Shown: positions 45,877-56,379 of the stretch, in pieces | Layout: each line of letters begins with the position of its first letter | Numbering within the stretch: position 1 is the stretch's first letter | NCBI RefSeq assembly: GCF_033568475.1 | Contig: NC_133123.1 | Coordinates: 7,418,501 to 7,482,500, forward strand | DNA length: 64,000 nucleotides | Direction of reading: 5' to 3' | Origin: Henckelia pumila | Lineage: Eukaryota > Streptophyta > Magnoliopsida > Lamiales > Gesneriaceae | Translations under genes and position numbers: made by a program | Notes under the pieces: model-generated | The model's input: only the letters and a program-made list of their open reading frames with translations | Database searches by the model: none | What the model was told of the DNA's origin: nothing

Positions 45877-46342
45877 GGCACTGCTTGGATAAGTGGATTT
45901 GGGCTGATTTGGATTTCAAATTCACAGCCCAAATCCACTACATACACTTGGCTAACCCATAAATTTGATATCTCAAATCTGTTTATTTGGCCGATTGATT
46001 TAAGCCTTATAAATTAAGGATTTTGAATCCTTTCTTGTATCGGCTCATTTGAAATTTCTCCTTGCTCTCTTCTCTCGTTTCTCCATCAGACGTTGCTATC
46101 TTTCTCTCTTATCTCGTTTCTTCGGATCGCTCTCACCTCAGCGGTTGATGATGTTTTTTATCTTTCCTGAACAAATATTCAATATTTGTGGATTATACGA
46201 TTTAGGGTTTTTTTTAGGTTGGGGATTTGTGATCGTTTATGTGTTTGTCAGCAGGTGAGAAGACGCTTTCGATATAATAACACCGGACAAGTGGAAAGAA
46301 GGGGCACGGGACACCACCGAAGGTTCTGGCCACCGGTGGTTT

Positions 46343-46432
46343 GCAGATAAGGAGAGGGAATTAGGCGAAGCTCAGTCTCATATCAAGGCGTTGATGTTTT
46401 CCGAGCGTCTTCGTGAAAAATCTGTGGAAGAG
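46343..46432 (+). pseudogene. MAP70: MAP70 (microtubule-associated protein 70) exon fragment
   Basis: The open segment ends with DKERELGEAQSHIKALMF and SERLREKSVEE, then a GTACTT donor. This is the highly conserved start of the coiled coil in plant MAP70 proteins, which bind cortical microtubules; the family reads RELGEAQSEIKALRLSERLR. The 80 bp before it are open in the same frame but do not match MAP70. No further MAP70 exons follow, so this is a captured scrap. Confidence 0.8.
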
Positions 46433-47698
46433 GTACTTTTATTTGGAAGTTTTATTTTTATTTTTGTTCGCGAAAAGGAATCCATTTTTCTCTACGATAC
46501 AATAGACTATAAGTGCATTGCACTTCGTTGTTTTTCTTTATTTCCTAATCACGTTTCTTGAGCTTTTTATGTTTTCTTATGGAAGAGTATAAGTGGTCTG
46601 TATCTGTTTGAAACTTTGGTGTATTTGGATTTTTAAGTTTGATATTAGAGCTCATATCGAGTTATACACAGCGGGGTAAGTTTAATTCAACATGGTTGAC
46701 ATTTGTGTTTTGAAGATATTTGGTATTTGTCAACCATTTGAACGAGTTTATGCCTTAGTGAATGCCAATTCTTGTTGGGTTACTTGTCTTGTTTTGGAAT
46801 CAGCAGTGTCCTGTTGGTATGTCTCAGACTCTGAAATGGCCGATATTTCGCCAGTGATGCCGTTTAATTTCATTCAGTCTATGTTTTTGTCTGACAATAG
46901 TTGCAAAAGAATATTTTATTTCGAGCATCTGTTAGGATATATACTAGAAATTGTGGAATTGGATACTATAAACTGTGATCATAACACCGAAAAATCTGTC
47001 ATTCTCTATGATCGGCGTGAAAATAAAAGTTGTATAAATAAATTCTGTAAGTTTGCAATGTAAATAATTTGATTTACTGGAAGGATGCTTAAAAATTATT
47101 TGAATTTTGTCTCCTTAAATTTGCAGTACTATTTGAAGTTCACATTTGGTTTTAACAAAAACCAATTATCAAAAATCTTAATGATGGTGAGAGTAGGGTC
47201 GATTTTTTCTCAGGTACTTAGTGATACTCTTCCAATTTTTTGTTTCTTTGATTCTGATAATGAAAATAATTCAGCTTATTTCTATCTCTATCTTTTTCGT
47301 CGCATGCTTCAATATTCTAGTTCTGCCTATACTCTACCCATTAGTAGGAGAAAAAGTGATCCTATCTGCAGCCTTGCTCGCATCTGTAGCATATGTAAGT
47401 TAATGTGGTACTCACAATGCTAAAAATTGTGGGTTTAAATTCAGCAGATAATGCTTATTATTATTTTGTGCCTGAAAGAAAATAGTCTAATGGGGAGCTT
47501 TATTCGTGCGGGGTCTACTATATGTCTTGGCATGGGCACCATGGGTGCGTCCTATTTTCTTTGTTTCAAGTTTATATTAGTTATAACTTATAAAATTTAT
47601 ATTTCACAGTTATTTGTTGTGGTTGCTTCTATATTGCATACGATACTTGAAATTTTATTTCTAACTCTGGTATTTGGTAAAAAAATTAATGTTAAGGA

Positions 47699-48711
47699 TA
47701 GGGATGACAATTTTCCCCGCGGGTTCGGATATCTGCGGGGAAAACCCGAAACGGGACGGGTTTGGCGGAGTATTTTCGGGTACGGGTTCGGGTTCGGGGA
47801 TTTTTAAAAATGTCCAAAACATATTGGGGTGGGTATGGTATGGAGATGCTATCTCCATCCCCGAACCCGCCCCGATAATAATAATAATAATATACAAATA
47901 TTTTAATTATCAAATTTTATTAAATCTAAAATATTATTAAAAAATTAAAATTAAAAGTATTCTTATTATTTTGTTTATATATATATTTATACATTATATA
48001 TAATACATACGTTTATGATAACGTAGATTTTTATAACATAAAAATATTATTTGAATCTCATTCATGTTACGTACACATATAAAATATTTATATTAGTCTA
48101 AATATATATATATATATATATCACTTATTTTGATAAATTTAGAAACAATATATAATCTTAATACATTTTTGATACATAGTATTTTCTTTAAAATAATAAT
48201 TTTGATTTATAGAAATATTTTGTTTTTAAAATATTTTTATTAATTTTAAAAGTTAATATTATAATAAAAAATTCGACCCAAAATATTTTAGGTATTTTAT
48301 TATAAAATTGAATAATAATTTTTATATTCTTATATAATAAAATTTATTTATAATATATATATATAGAGTTCTTTTATGGTGCCCAACTCATATGCCCAAC
48401 TCCATGCCCACCATGTACAATATGTGAGTTGACCAACACAATTGATGAGTTGACTTATCACATATTGTACATGGTGGGCATGGAGTTGGGCATATAGAGT
48501 TGGGCACCATAAAAAAACTCTATATATATATATATATATATATATTCGGGTATGGGTATGGGGATGAGGATTTGGTCCCCGCAGAAATGGGTACGGGGAA
48601 TTCCCGATAATAATTAATGGGGATCGGGGCGGGTATGGGGATCAAGTTTGAATTCGGGGACGGGGATGAGGAAGACATACCCATTCCCGACCCGTCCCAT
48701 TGCCATCCCTA
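47699..48711. mobile_element. hAT element with TAGGGATG termini and 8-bp target duplication, nested
   Basis: 1013 bp. It starts TAGGGATGACAATTTTCC and ends GTCCCATTGCCATCCCTA. It is flanked by the perfect 8-bp GTTAAGGA (47691-47698 and 48712-48719). Both subterminal parts are G/C-rich with repeated GGGTTCGGG / CCCGA motifs; the middle is AT-rich and has no transposase. It sits in an intron of the transporter relic and itself carries a hairpin element. Confidence 0.93.
48362..48525. mobile_element. near-perfect long hairpin (foldback MITE) nested in the hAT element
   Basis: Arm 1 (48362-48427, with TTATGGTGCCCAACTCATAT, then GCCCAACTCCATGCCCACC, ending ACAATATGTGA) pairs with arm 2 (48458-48525). 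There are only about two differences over roughly 66 bp. The loop is 30 bp. It is bordered by (TA)n, so a TA duplication cannot be proven. Arms this similar mean a young element, or an inverted-repeat locus able to give double-stranded RNA if transcribed. Confidence 0.85.
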
Positions 48712-49487
48712 GTTAAGGATGTCCACATTCATTTTCACTTTATGTTTACAGACTTATGCAGTTATATCAAAGGCATCAAACTCAGCAGATCAGGTTAGTC
48801 TCCACTACCAAATACTTAATTTTCAGGAGCAAATCTCAAACTAAAATTAATGTTTGGATCATGTAATTTCCAATACCACACATATATTTTGGATTTCGCT
48901 TTCATGCGTGGTGAGGAATCGTGGAATTTAGCTTATGACGAGTGAAGATTTCAGTTAATAAAAAAGTATACCAATATCTCTAATCTGCATAACTCTGTGC
49001 TCAATAAACCGTAGTTACCATATGGAACCACTCTCCTTTAGTTCTTTGTATTAAACCATGAAAGTACCACAAATTTAATTTATATGTGTTCAATCCATTG
49101 CAAGTTTGCTTTCTCCACTCGCGATAAGTCCACTTACAAGTAAGTCCCTATACTTGTTCTATCATTCTTGAAACAAAAATGCATCCCTTTTTCTCGATTT
49201 TCTCAAACCACGATTTCTGGTCTTGTTGCAGCATGGTTTCTATCTAGCAACGCGCCTTTCAACTGTAAAGGTTTCAGTATCATTGTTGCATCTCTGAGCA
49301 TGGTAACTCGACTTCTGTCTTCCAAGAATGGCTCAGTGTCTTGCTATGAGTCTAATGTCACACTGTGTTTCAAGTGGTTTCGTTATGCTTCTCTTTCACA
49401 TTAAACCTAAACGCCCCGCGTGACAAGAATTTAGACGATGGAGCAGAAAACATCGAAGCACCACTTTTTTCGTAAGGATTCGGGATA

Positions 49488-49865
49488 TTGTCTTCATGTC
49501 TTGGCACCTCTATGCCTATCCATATAGTCGAAATGGTGGAGAAGGATGAAGAAAATAAGATGAACTCCACACATGAACGATCACGAAATTCAAACTCATT
49601 GGGTTCATCATCCAATAAAAGGAAGAAAGCGAAAAAAGATGATTTGGTTGAGGTTGTTGGCATGATCGCAAAATCTTTTCAAGAGTTCGTGGTGAGCAAG
49701 AAGAAGGAATAAAGACCAAGCGATATTGAAATACACGAGGTTGTCTCTAGCATAACTGGAATTACAGACATCGAAAGATTTAAGACGATCCAAAAATTGA
49801 TGAATGGTGACGTTGAAAATTTTAGATTATTAAAAGCACTTTCGGATGAGGAGAAAAGAAAATGA
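49488..49865 (+). pseudogene. Harbinger ORF1-type Myb/SANT-like protein, C-terminal part with a stop
   Basis: Matches the C-terminal half of the Myb/SANT-like accessory proteins of plant PIF/Harbinger transposons. It has an acidic MVEKDEENKMN stretch and a basic nuclear signal (NKRKKAKKDD). VEVVGMIAKSFQEFVV follows, then, after an in-frame TAA at about 49710, IEIHEVVSSITGITDIERFK and LMNGDVENFRLLKALSDEEK. A short upstream stretch in another frame (about 49433-49474, DDGAENIEAPLFS) belongs to it, so there is a frameshift as well. The N-terminal Myb domain is missing. It cannot be functional. Confidence 0.65.
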
Positions 49866-52430
49866 GTGCATTTTCTCATTAACTCGTGATTATTGTATTT
49901 GTTTAGAAACTAACAAGTTAGATTAGATGTTTTTTTGTTGATGTTTTGCTGTTACGACTCATGACTATTCTAGAATTTGGATTTGATATTTTAGCTTATG
50001 AGGATGAATGCTATATTTATTTTATATGTTTGCTTTGTGAAAAAAATGTTAATATTTTGTTAAATATTTATTTATATACATGTTCTTGTCTATTTAAATA
50101 AATAAGACATGAACTTTATTTTATTTTGTGTTGCATATGGCTACTGTGTTAATTTAATAATTATTTTAATTTAAAAATATATTTTTTGAATATTGGATAT
50201 GTGTTAATATAATTTTTTTGATTAATATATATTACTAAATTTTGATTTTATTGTAGAGTTATTGGACGAAAAATATTTTTTTATGTTACTAGTATGATGA
50301 AAAAGAAATTGAAGTTTAATATTATTATAAGTTATATATTTTTATTTTTGAAAAACATAAATATTTTGTTTAAAGTTTATTATGTAAATTTAGTATTTAA
50401 TCCAATAAAAATAAATTAAGTTTAAATTTATATTTTTTTAAATTGAACATGGCTATTTTGTAATAATAATATTTTTTTAATTTCAAAATATATAAAGAAT
50501 AATAAAGTATGTTTTTCTAAGATTTGAAATTCTTAAATTTTTTAGCCAAACAAGATATTTCAAATCAATGAATTTAAAATTCACTTTGAAATTTTATGTT
50601 CATCCAAACAAGAGATTTAATAAAAAAGAGGATTCAAATGAATGATTTTCAAATCCATTAATTTGAAATCTTTTCTCAAATCCAAATATCCTTATCCAAG
50701 CACAACCTCAAGAAATTCATCCAACAACGTAGTAATGTAACTAACGGAACCCAGATTTTTTTACGACTCAAATTAGTTTTGAATTAATTAGATTTATGGA
50801 AATTATTTATTCGATTTCAGGGCCCGACCATTAAATATTTTATTTTACTTTCATGTCCGTCGGGCCGACGAATGGAGAGAAAATATCTTGTAGGGCTAGA
50901 ACCCCACCCACATTGATCCAACGTACGTCAGTGGATGATTAATTAGATCTGAACCGTCGGCACGGCTTAATATTAAATAATTAGTAAATTATAAATTAAT
51001 TAAGTTTGTTACTTTAAAGGGGGAATATTGTGATGGTGGTGTTTCAGTTAGTCACATCACGCAATTGAATTGGAGATAAGCCTACTTTTGTGTCCATTAT
51101 TGTACTTGTCACAGAAAATGCCTAAACTATTGAATTTTGCCTCTCAATCATTTTCCCAGACCCGACCCGTTTCATATCTGTCTGTCATACCACGAACTAT
51201 CTTAATCTTCAATTAAATCGTGATGTTTGAACTGTTATATCAAAGTTATAACTTCGATTTCTTCAAAACATATGTTTTTCTAACATGGGATGAATTGATC
51301 CTTGATTATAATGTCCCTTAATATGTATTGGTTATTAGAGGAATAGAAGTTGTCCCCATTGATGAATTAGTAACCAAGGGATTTTGGCCTTATATTAGCT
51401 AGATATTTCTCTCTTTGTGTGTGTACATGTCTACATATAGATATGTCAATGCTGCAGTGTTGCAGGTCCACTTCGATTAGGTTATGTTGATAAAGATCTT
51501 ATCTTTGATTCTTTTGCTTTAACTAGAGATAAGATATGATCATGTTGTTGTGTGAACTTTTCTCTGCTACTCTTTTGCATGGCATTATTTGGGAACCTGA
51601 AAAATGAGGTTTCAATAAATTCCGCAAAAATCCAAACTTCATGCCTACTATAGCTAGCTTCAATCTTCAATTTGAAACGATGTAATTAATATTGTAATAA
51701 TAAAATTTTGGAGTATGTATACTATTTTATAGCCTTGACAAAAAAAACTTTCAAGATAACATCATCTTATCAATTTATTTTGGCTTTCAAGATGAAAACA
51801 AAAATCATGCCTCCAAGAATTTTTTTTTACATGAAATGGAGAATAATGACATTATTTGTACTTTATGTTGAGCTAAAGATTAGGTGGCAGACTCATAAAG
51901 ATGGACCCTAGACATCTCATTTGAGGCTCTGGTTAAATGTAAAATGGTCCCAAAATTTACAAGGCCCTACATATATCTATCTAGTATCTTGAAAACCTGG
52001 AAATGTAATAATTATGTCCAAGCTAGAAAACATAACAAATATCAGAACTGAACTAGCTGGAACTACTAAATCACACGGTTGGAATTCACCAGCTGCCGGC
52101 AGATACTGATCCTCACAAAGTTATGTATAACTTTTTTTATATATTTATATATAACTTTTAGAAACAGATCAATTTAATGAGACGGATCTTACAGTTTCGC
52201 CATGTTTCTACAAGGAAAGACAGCATATATTAAATAATATATATATTTTGGGGAGTATTGATTGATACATTAAGTTGGATTGTTTGAATCAAGTTTGAAA
52301 TTGGAAATATATAATTAATGTGAAAAGAAGACTCACTGGTCCGATACATGATGTTCCTGTACTGAGAGGGTACAAAGTGTCCCCACAATGGCTGAATCAT
52401 GACTTGGATCCAATTCAAAGTCGTGGCATT
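49866..52430. other. right part of the Pack element and upstream spacer of the DVL gene
   Basis: 49.87-50.71 kb is AT-rich element interior. From 50.71 to 52.43 kb I see no protein gene. At about 51500-51535 GATCTTATCT and AGATAAGATATGATC form a short hairpin. The minus-strand stretch 52330-52430 is somewhat GC-richer, with a short open frame of unknown nature. Confidence 0.4.
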
Positions 52431-52433
52431 TTC

Positions 52434-52446
52434 TTCTATATATATA
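52434..52446 (+). promoter_or_regulatory. probable TATA box of the DVL gene
   Basis: CTATATATATACA lies about 80 bp upstream of the ATG at 52522, followed by a CA-repeat (52446-52459). This spacing suits a leader of some 40-60 bases. Position and sequence only; no transcript data. Confidence 0.45.
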
Positions 52447-52521
52447 CACACACACACACTTAGGAAAGTGTCATATTTTAGGATAGATCAAGAATTGCAT
52501 ATCAGAAGATAGAAATTATAT

Positions 52522-52635
52522 ATGGCGAAGGGATTCGGGAAGTGGAAAAGAATGGTGAGACAGATGAGAGGAAAGCTTTACATAATGAGAATGTGCATTA
52601 CTATGCTTCTTTGCTGGGAAGACAAGTATCATTAG
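52522..52635 (+). CDS. DVL/ROTUNDIFOLIA-like small polypeptide, 37 aa
   Basis: A 37-codon gene encoding a member of the plant DEVIL/RTFL micropeptide family. These are plasma-membrane-associated peptides that restrict cell proliferation and alter organ shape when over-expressed. Residues 8-33 carry the family domain: a basic run (KWKRMVRQMRGK), LYIMRMCITMLLCWED with the conserved Cys25 and the Cys-Trp at 31-32, ending KYH. Most members have a longer variable N terminus; this one starts only seven residues before the domain (MAKGFGK), like the shortest members. The ATG is preceded by a TATA-like box 80 bp upstream. There is no intron, as usual for the family. It is short, so the call depends on the motif match, which is good. 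Confidence 0.8.
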   Translation: MAKGFGKWKRMVRQMRGKLYIMRMCITMLLCWEDKYH

Positions 52636-55600
52636 AAAAATATATTAATTGTAATCTCATGAAGTTTATTTCTTGGTTTTTGTTTTTGTAGAATAACCCC
52701 TTTTGTAATTTAGTTTTGCTGGGCTTTTTTAGTTACTTTTAGGCAGCTGTTGTGTACAAATTTTAGCATGATTAGTGAGTAGTAGCACTTGGATCGAATC
52801 AGTTAAGCTATTAATATTAACCCAAAGAAATAAAAGAAATATTTTTGAGAGTACTCGATCGACTTGCACTGGACTGCGCATGCATGTGTGTTTGTGTGCA
52901 GCAGGAAAGTAAATGGGGTTTTTATTCTGATTCCATCCTTTTTTTTTTTATTTTGAGATCATTCGATTTCATTCTTATATTCGGAAATGCTCTAAAATAT
53001 GATTGTGAATTGTTATTTACAGAATAATTACGTTGAAAATAATATTATATTTCCACGGTAAATTTCTTTGATGAAAATTTATAAGATCTTGTTGGATTGT
53101 GAATATATTAGTTTTATTTCATTTGGGAAGAAATAAGGGGTATACATAGTTAAGAATTAATGTAGATGAAATCCATTTTTGTCTGCATAAACCTTTGGAA
53201 CAAATTGAAATATCAGTACATTTTTTCCATGGCAGCCAGCTAGGCAAGTTTTTCATGATCAGGGCCAGTGCTGTATTAATTTGTTTGATTTTGATATAGT
53301 TTTAATTTTTGCTTTCACTTTCAATTTCTTTATGAAAATGTCATTTTCTTATCTTTTGCGGGAGCGGGGGAAAGGGGCTTCAACAGAAGAGACAGTATAT
53401 TATATGATCAAGCCATGCTCCAGCGGACCAATTAATTTTGTTTAAATTACACACACACATATACATTATTATATATAATAGAGACAATAATTTTAAAATA
53501 GTGATTAAAAAGTTATTTAATTTTAAAATAGTTTTAAGAAAATAATGTTTAATTCTCATTCAATATTTCACTTCACTTTTTTTTAAAGGGTCTTCTATTC
53601 AATAGTGAAATGGAACTGATTACATGGAATAAATTAATTAATGATTAGTTAATATTATGATGGATAATATTAAGTTTCTACATTTCATTTTAATCTTTAA
53701 TTTTCTTCCGATCATCCATTTAAAAGATTACATATATTTTATGTTTACTAGAAAAATGTACGTGGTAGCACGTAATTATAATTTTATTTGATTGAGACCG
53801 AAGTTATCAAATTTCAAATGTTTATTTTTATTAAAATCATGTGTTATATTTTTTGCTGGCAATTTTAAACTTCAGTCACTATGATTCAATATCCAATTAG
53901 CATGTGAAGCGGGAATATTACGTCTTTTACTTTTTTTGGAATATTTGTCGGTTTTTTATCAACGTTTTTTTTAGTGATATTATATGTTTATACATTGAGT
54001 TTAATTTATTTTTTAACTGACAACTTTAAAGCAATAACATATGTTGTATATTTATTGAAAAGCGTAATATATATATATATATTTGTTGCAAACTGTAGGA
54101 TCAAGTGATTTATCTGTTATTAAAAGCTATAGTTGATGGTAACTGTGCAACTCAAATCTTTTAAATCGTATAAGAGTGTACAAACAAACACATGTTTCAA
54201 TTGTTCAATCCGGGAGAAGGACAATTATTGCACTCAAACAATCATCTTATCCATTATTGTGCTTTCAATCAATGTGAATCGAAACCATAACCTTGACTTC
54301 GATATTAATTGTATGACGAACGCTTCTCGCTTTAACAAAATTTATAGTTAATGATAATAATATGACTCGATTAATATTTTAAACAATACGTACGAAATCT
54401 CAAACGTCATCAATAATTTATGTTAAATGATAATTTTATTTATATTGATTTTTAAGTAAAAAATAGTACTTTATTTCAGATAAATGATTTTTTGATTCAT
54501 TAACTTGTCCAAATTTGAGTTTTAGTCCATTGAGTTGTCAAATTTGGTTTTGGTGCACTAACATTTAATTTTTTTACTATTGTTAGTCCAATTGTTGACG
54601 TGATAATTCAACAATTTTTGATCTCAGTATTTTTACGTCATGTCAGTAGTTTTTTATTACAAATCAGTATTTTCCAGTGTTACGTTACCAATTAGACCAA
54701 TAATTGCCGAGAATTAAAATTTAGCGTATCAAATCAAACTTTGAAAACTTAGTGGACCGGATCCTAAAAGTAAATAAGTTAGTGAAAAAAACTATTTTTC
54801 CTTTATTTAAAAGCTTTATTTGGAAATGAATGTTGATATTCTATTAATAAATTAAATATAAATCATGTATTATTTTTTCTCTGGTAAACCATGATAATCA
54901 TAAGACAATTGATGTAGCTTGACTTGCTTTGATTCTCAATCATCTTGGTCATACATAATAATATATTCAAATTTTTATTACATATATTTTTCAGTTTATT
55001 GAATAAATTTATTTGTTTGGCTTCGATAATCAAATTTAAATATACATTAGATAATAATTTAGTATAAAAAATAATCAATATCCTAACAAAAAATATTAAA
55101 ATAAAAATAATATTTTTATAATATAAACTCTGTGTGTTATAGTATATACAAATATATACTAAGAGTATTTAATTCAATTATACAAATAATTATTTAATTA
55201 ATGATATATATATATATATATGTATATACATATTTTTTTCATAAGTTTATCAAACTCTTGTTTTAAAAAATCTAACATATTAATATGTGATAAATATCTT
55301 TTTTCAGAAACCAAATTCATATAATGTGCAACAGTCAATCCAAACTTTTTTTTATATTTTAATTTGTTCAAATCTTGTAATATTTTGGTCAAAAAACTCT
55401 TACAGTATTAGCTGGTGACATTATTTTAAATTATCTTTTTTTTCTTCATATTCGAGATTATAAGTATAGAAATAAATTATTTTTAATTTTGCTATTGTTA
55501 TCGCTAACATAGTTTATAGTCTAGATATATTATATTAATATTTCTCGAACCTCTAATCAAGTATACGAAGAGAATAATTTTATGTCGTCTAATCTCATTA

Positions 55601-56110
55601 CCTTTAGTTTTTCAACCATTATTTTATACGACAATGCCTTGATAAGACATTAATATGTTTTCTGCTTAATTTTCTTCAATAGTAATCCAATCGAGTTGTT
55701 TTAAATTTGATATACATATAAAGTACATGTTGTTTTACATATCATAAAAAATATTTATATATGGAGTGTAATAATTAATTTATAATTTCTAAGAATAGTA
55801 TGTTAAATATATTATTTGAAAAAAAAATATGAGCAGATAAAAATAATGTGAAGAAAAATATTTTTTTTTTAGAGGATGAACAATCATATTTTAAACAAGT
55901 TAAAATTTTTTATACTCAATATTTCAAGGATTTAAGTAACTTAGATATAAGAATAATTTTTCTGACATAAAAATCGATTTGAGTGTAGTGTTTTTCTACT
56001 TTTTGTCACGTAAATTTTTACGATTTCATAAGTATTAATATTAATTGATTATATTAGCCAAGTATTATACTGCAGTACAAACATTAACATGAAACTTAGT
56101 TATAATCATA
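52636..56110. other. AT-rich spacer without recognised genes
   Basis: Contains (TA)n tracts (54068-54083, 55203-55221), a Helitron-like end on the minus strand at 53748 (listed separately) and a degenerate repeat at about 54490-54790 (TTAGTCCATTGAGTTGTCAA, ATTAGACCAATAATTGCCGA). Small open frames here (54133, 54863, 55198) show no family features. Confidence 0.4.
53748..53773 (-). mobile_element. Helitron-like 3' terminus
   Basis: On the minus strand a hairpin ACGTG CTAC CACGT is followed 8 bases later by CTAG and then T. The body would extend to higher coordinates; its 5' end was not found. Confidence 0.4.
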
Positions 56111-56364
56111 CTCTCTATATCTCGCTTATTTAAACTACATTTATTTTTTTTATCTTTCTCAATTATATAGTATAGTTTCATATTAAATATCATTTGTACT
56201 AATCTTTTACCAATTTATCCCTATTAAATTCATAAAATGTAAAATTATTTTATTTTATTAAAAGTTCACTTAATAAGGGCAAAATGAGAAAATTAGTTTT
56301 TCAAATACTTTCTTAATATATATTTGAAAATACACACAAGCCAAAATTAGTAGGACGAAATGAG
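56111..56364. mobile_element. Stowaway-like (Tc1/mariner) MITE
   Basis: 254 bp with the degenerate 'CTCCCTCCGTCC' style ends. Left is CTCTCTATATCTCGCTTATT; right, read inward, is CTCATTTCGTCCTACTAATT. Both are flanked by TA, the mariner target duplication. Its right end lies 15 bp from the start of the large Copia element. Confidence 0.6.
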
Positions 56365-56379
56365 TATATATTTTTTTAC

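Larger units (their letters stand above)
47127..49302 (+). pseudogene. MFS transporter (hippocampus-abundant-transcript-like / MEE15 type), exon remnants
   Basis: Relic of the 3' half of a plant major-facilitator transporter with many membrane helices. Recognised pieces: 47127-47213 ([18 protein letters not shown], then VGSIFSQ); about 47314-47394 ([27 protein letters not shown]); 48752-48793 (TYAVISKASNSADQ); about 49084-49139 (VQSIASLLSPLAISPLT); and 49232-49302 (WFLSSNAPFNCKGFSIIVAS). Most keep GT-AG borders in the correct order. The exon for the helix containing WASWVPYL is absent, the second piece has no clean acceptor at the expected place, and no 5' half or final exon is seen. A hAT element interrupts it at 47699-48711. 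Confidence 0.8.
45877..50707 (+). mobile_element. gene-fragment-carrying PIF/Harbinger-like transposon (Pack element)
   Basis: The ends are similar inverted repeats. Left is GGCACTGCTTGGATAAG. Right, read on the minus strand, is GGTTGTGCTTGGATAAG, with a further TTGGATTT..TTTCAAATT match inside. Both are flanked by TCA, a 3-bp duplication of the length this superfamily makes, although TTA/TAA is usual. Inside lie a decayed Myb-like ORF1 of the Harbinger kind (49488-49865), a MAP70 exon, five exon pieces of an MFS transporter, and a nested hAT element. No DDE transposase was found. All coding pieces point the same way. Confidence 0.65.

Noticed and set aside
46692-47063. 123-codon open frame on the plus strand
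   Set aside because: It lies in intron-like sequence between the MAP70 scrap and the first transporter exon, has erratic composition and no family feature.
51480-51560. Possible miRNA precursor hairpin (GATCTTATCT / AGATAAGATATGATC)
   Set aside because: The stem is too short and no known mature miRNA sequence was recognised.
52230-52457. 75-codon minus-strand frame upstream of the DVL gene
   Set aside because: It overlaps the TATA/CA-repeat promoter region, its start lies in simple repeats, and it has no family match.
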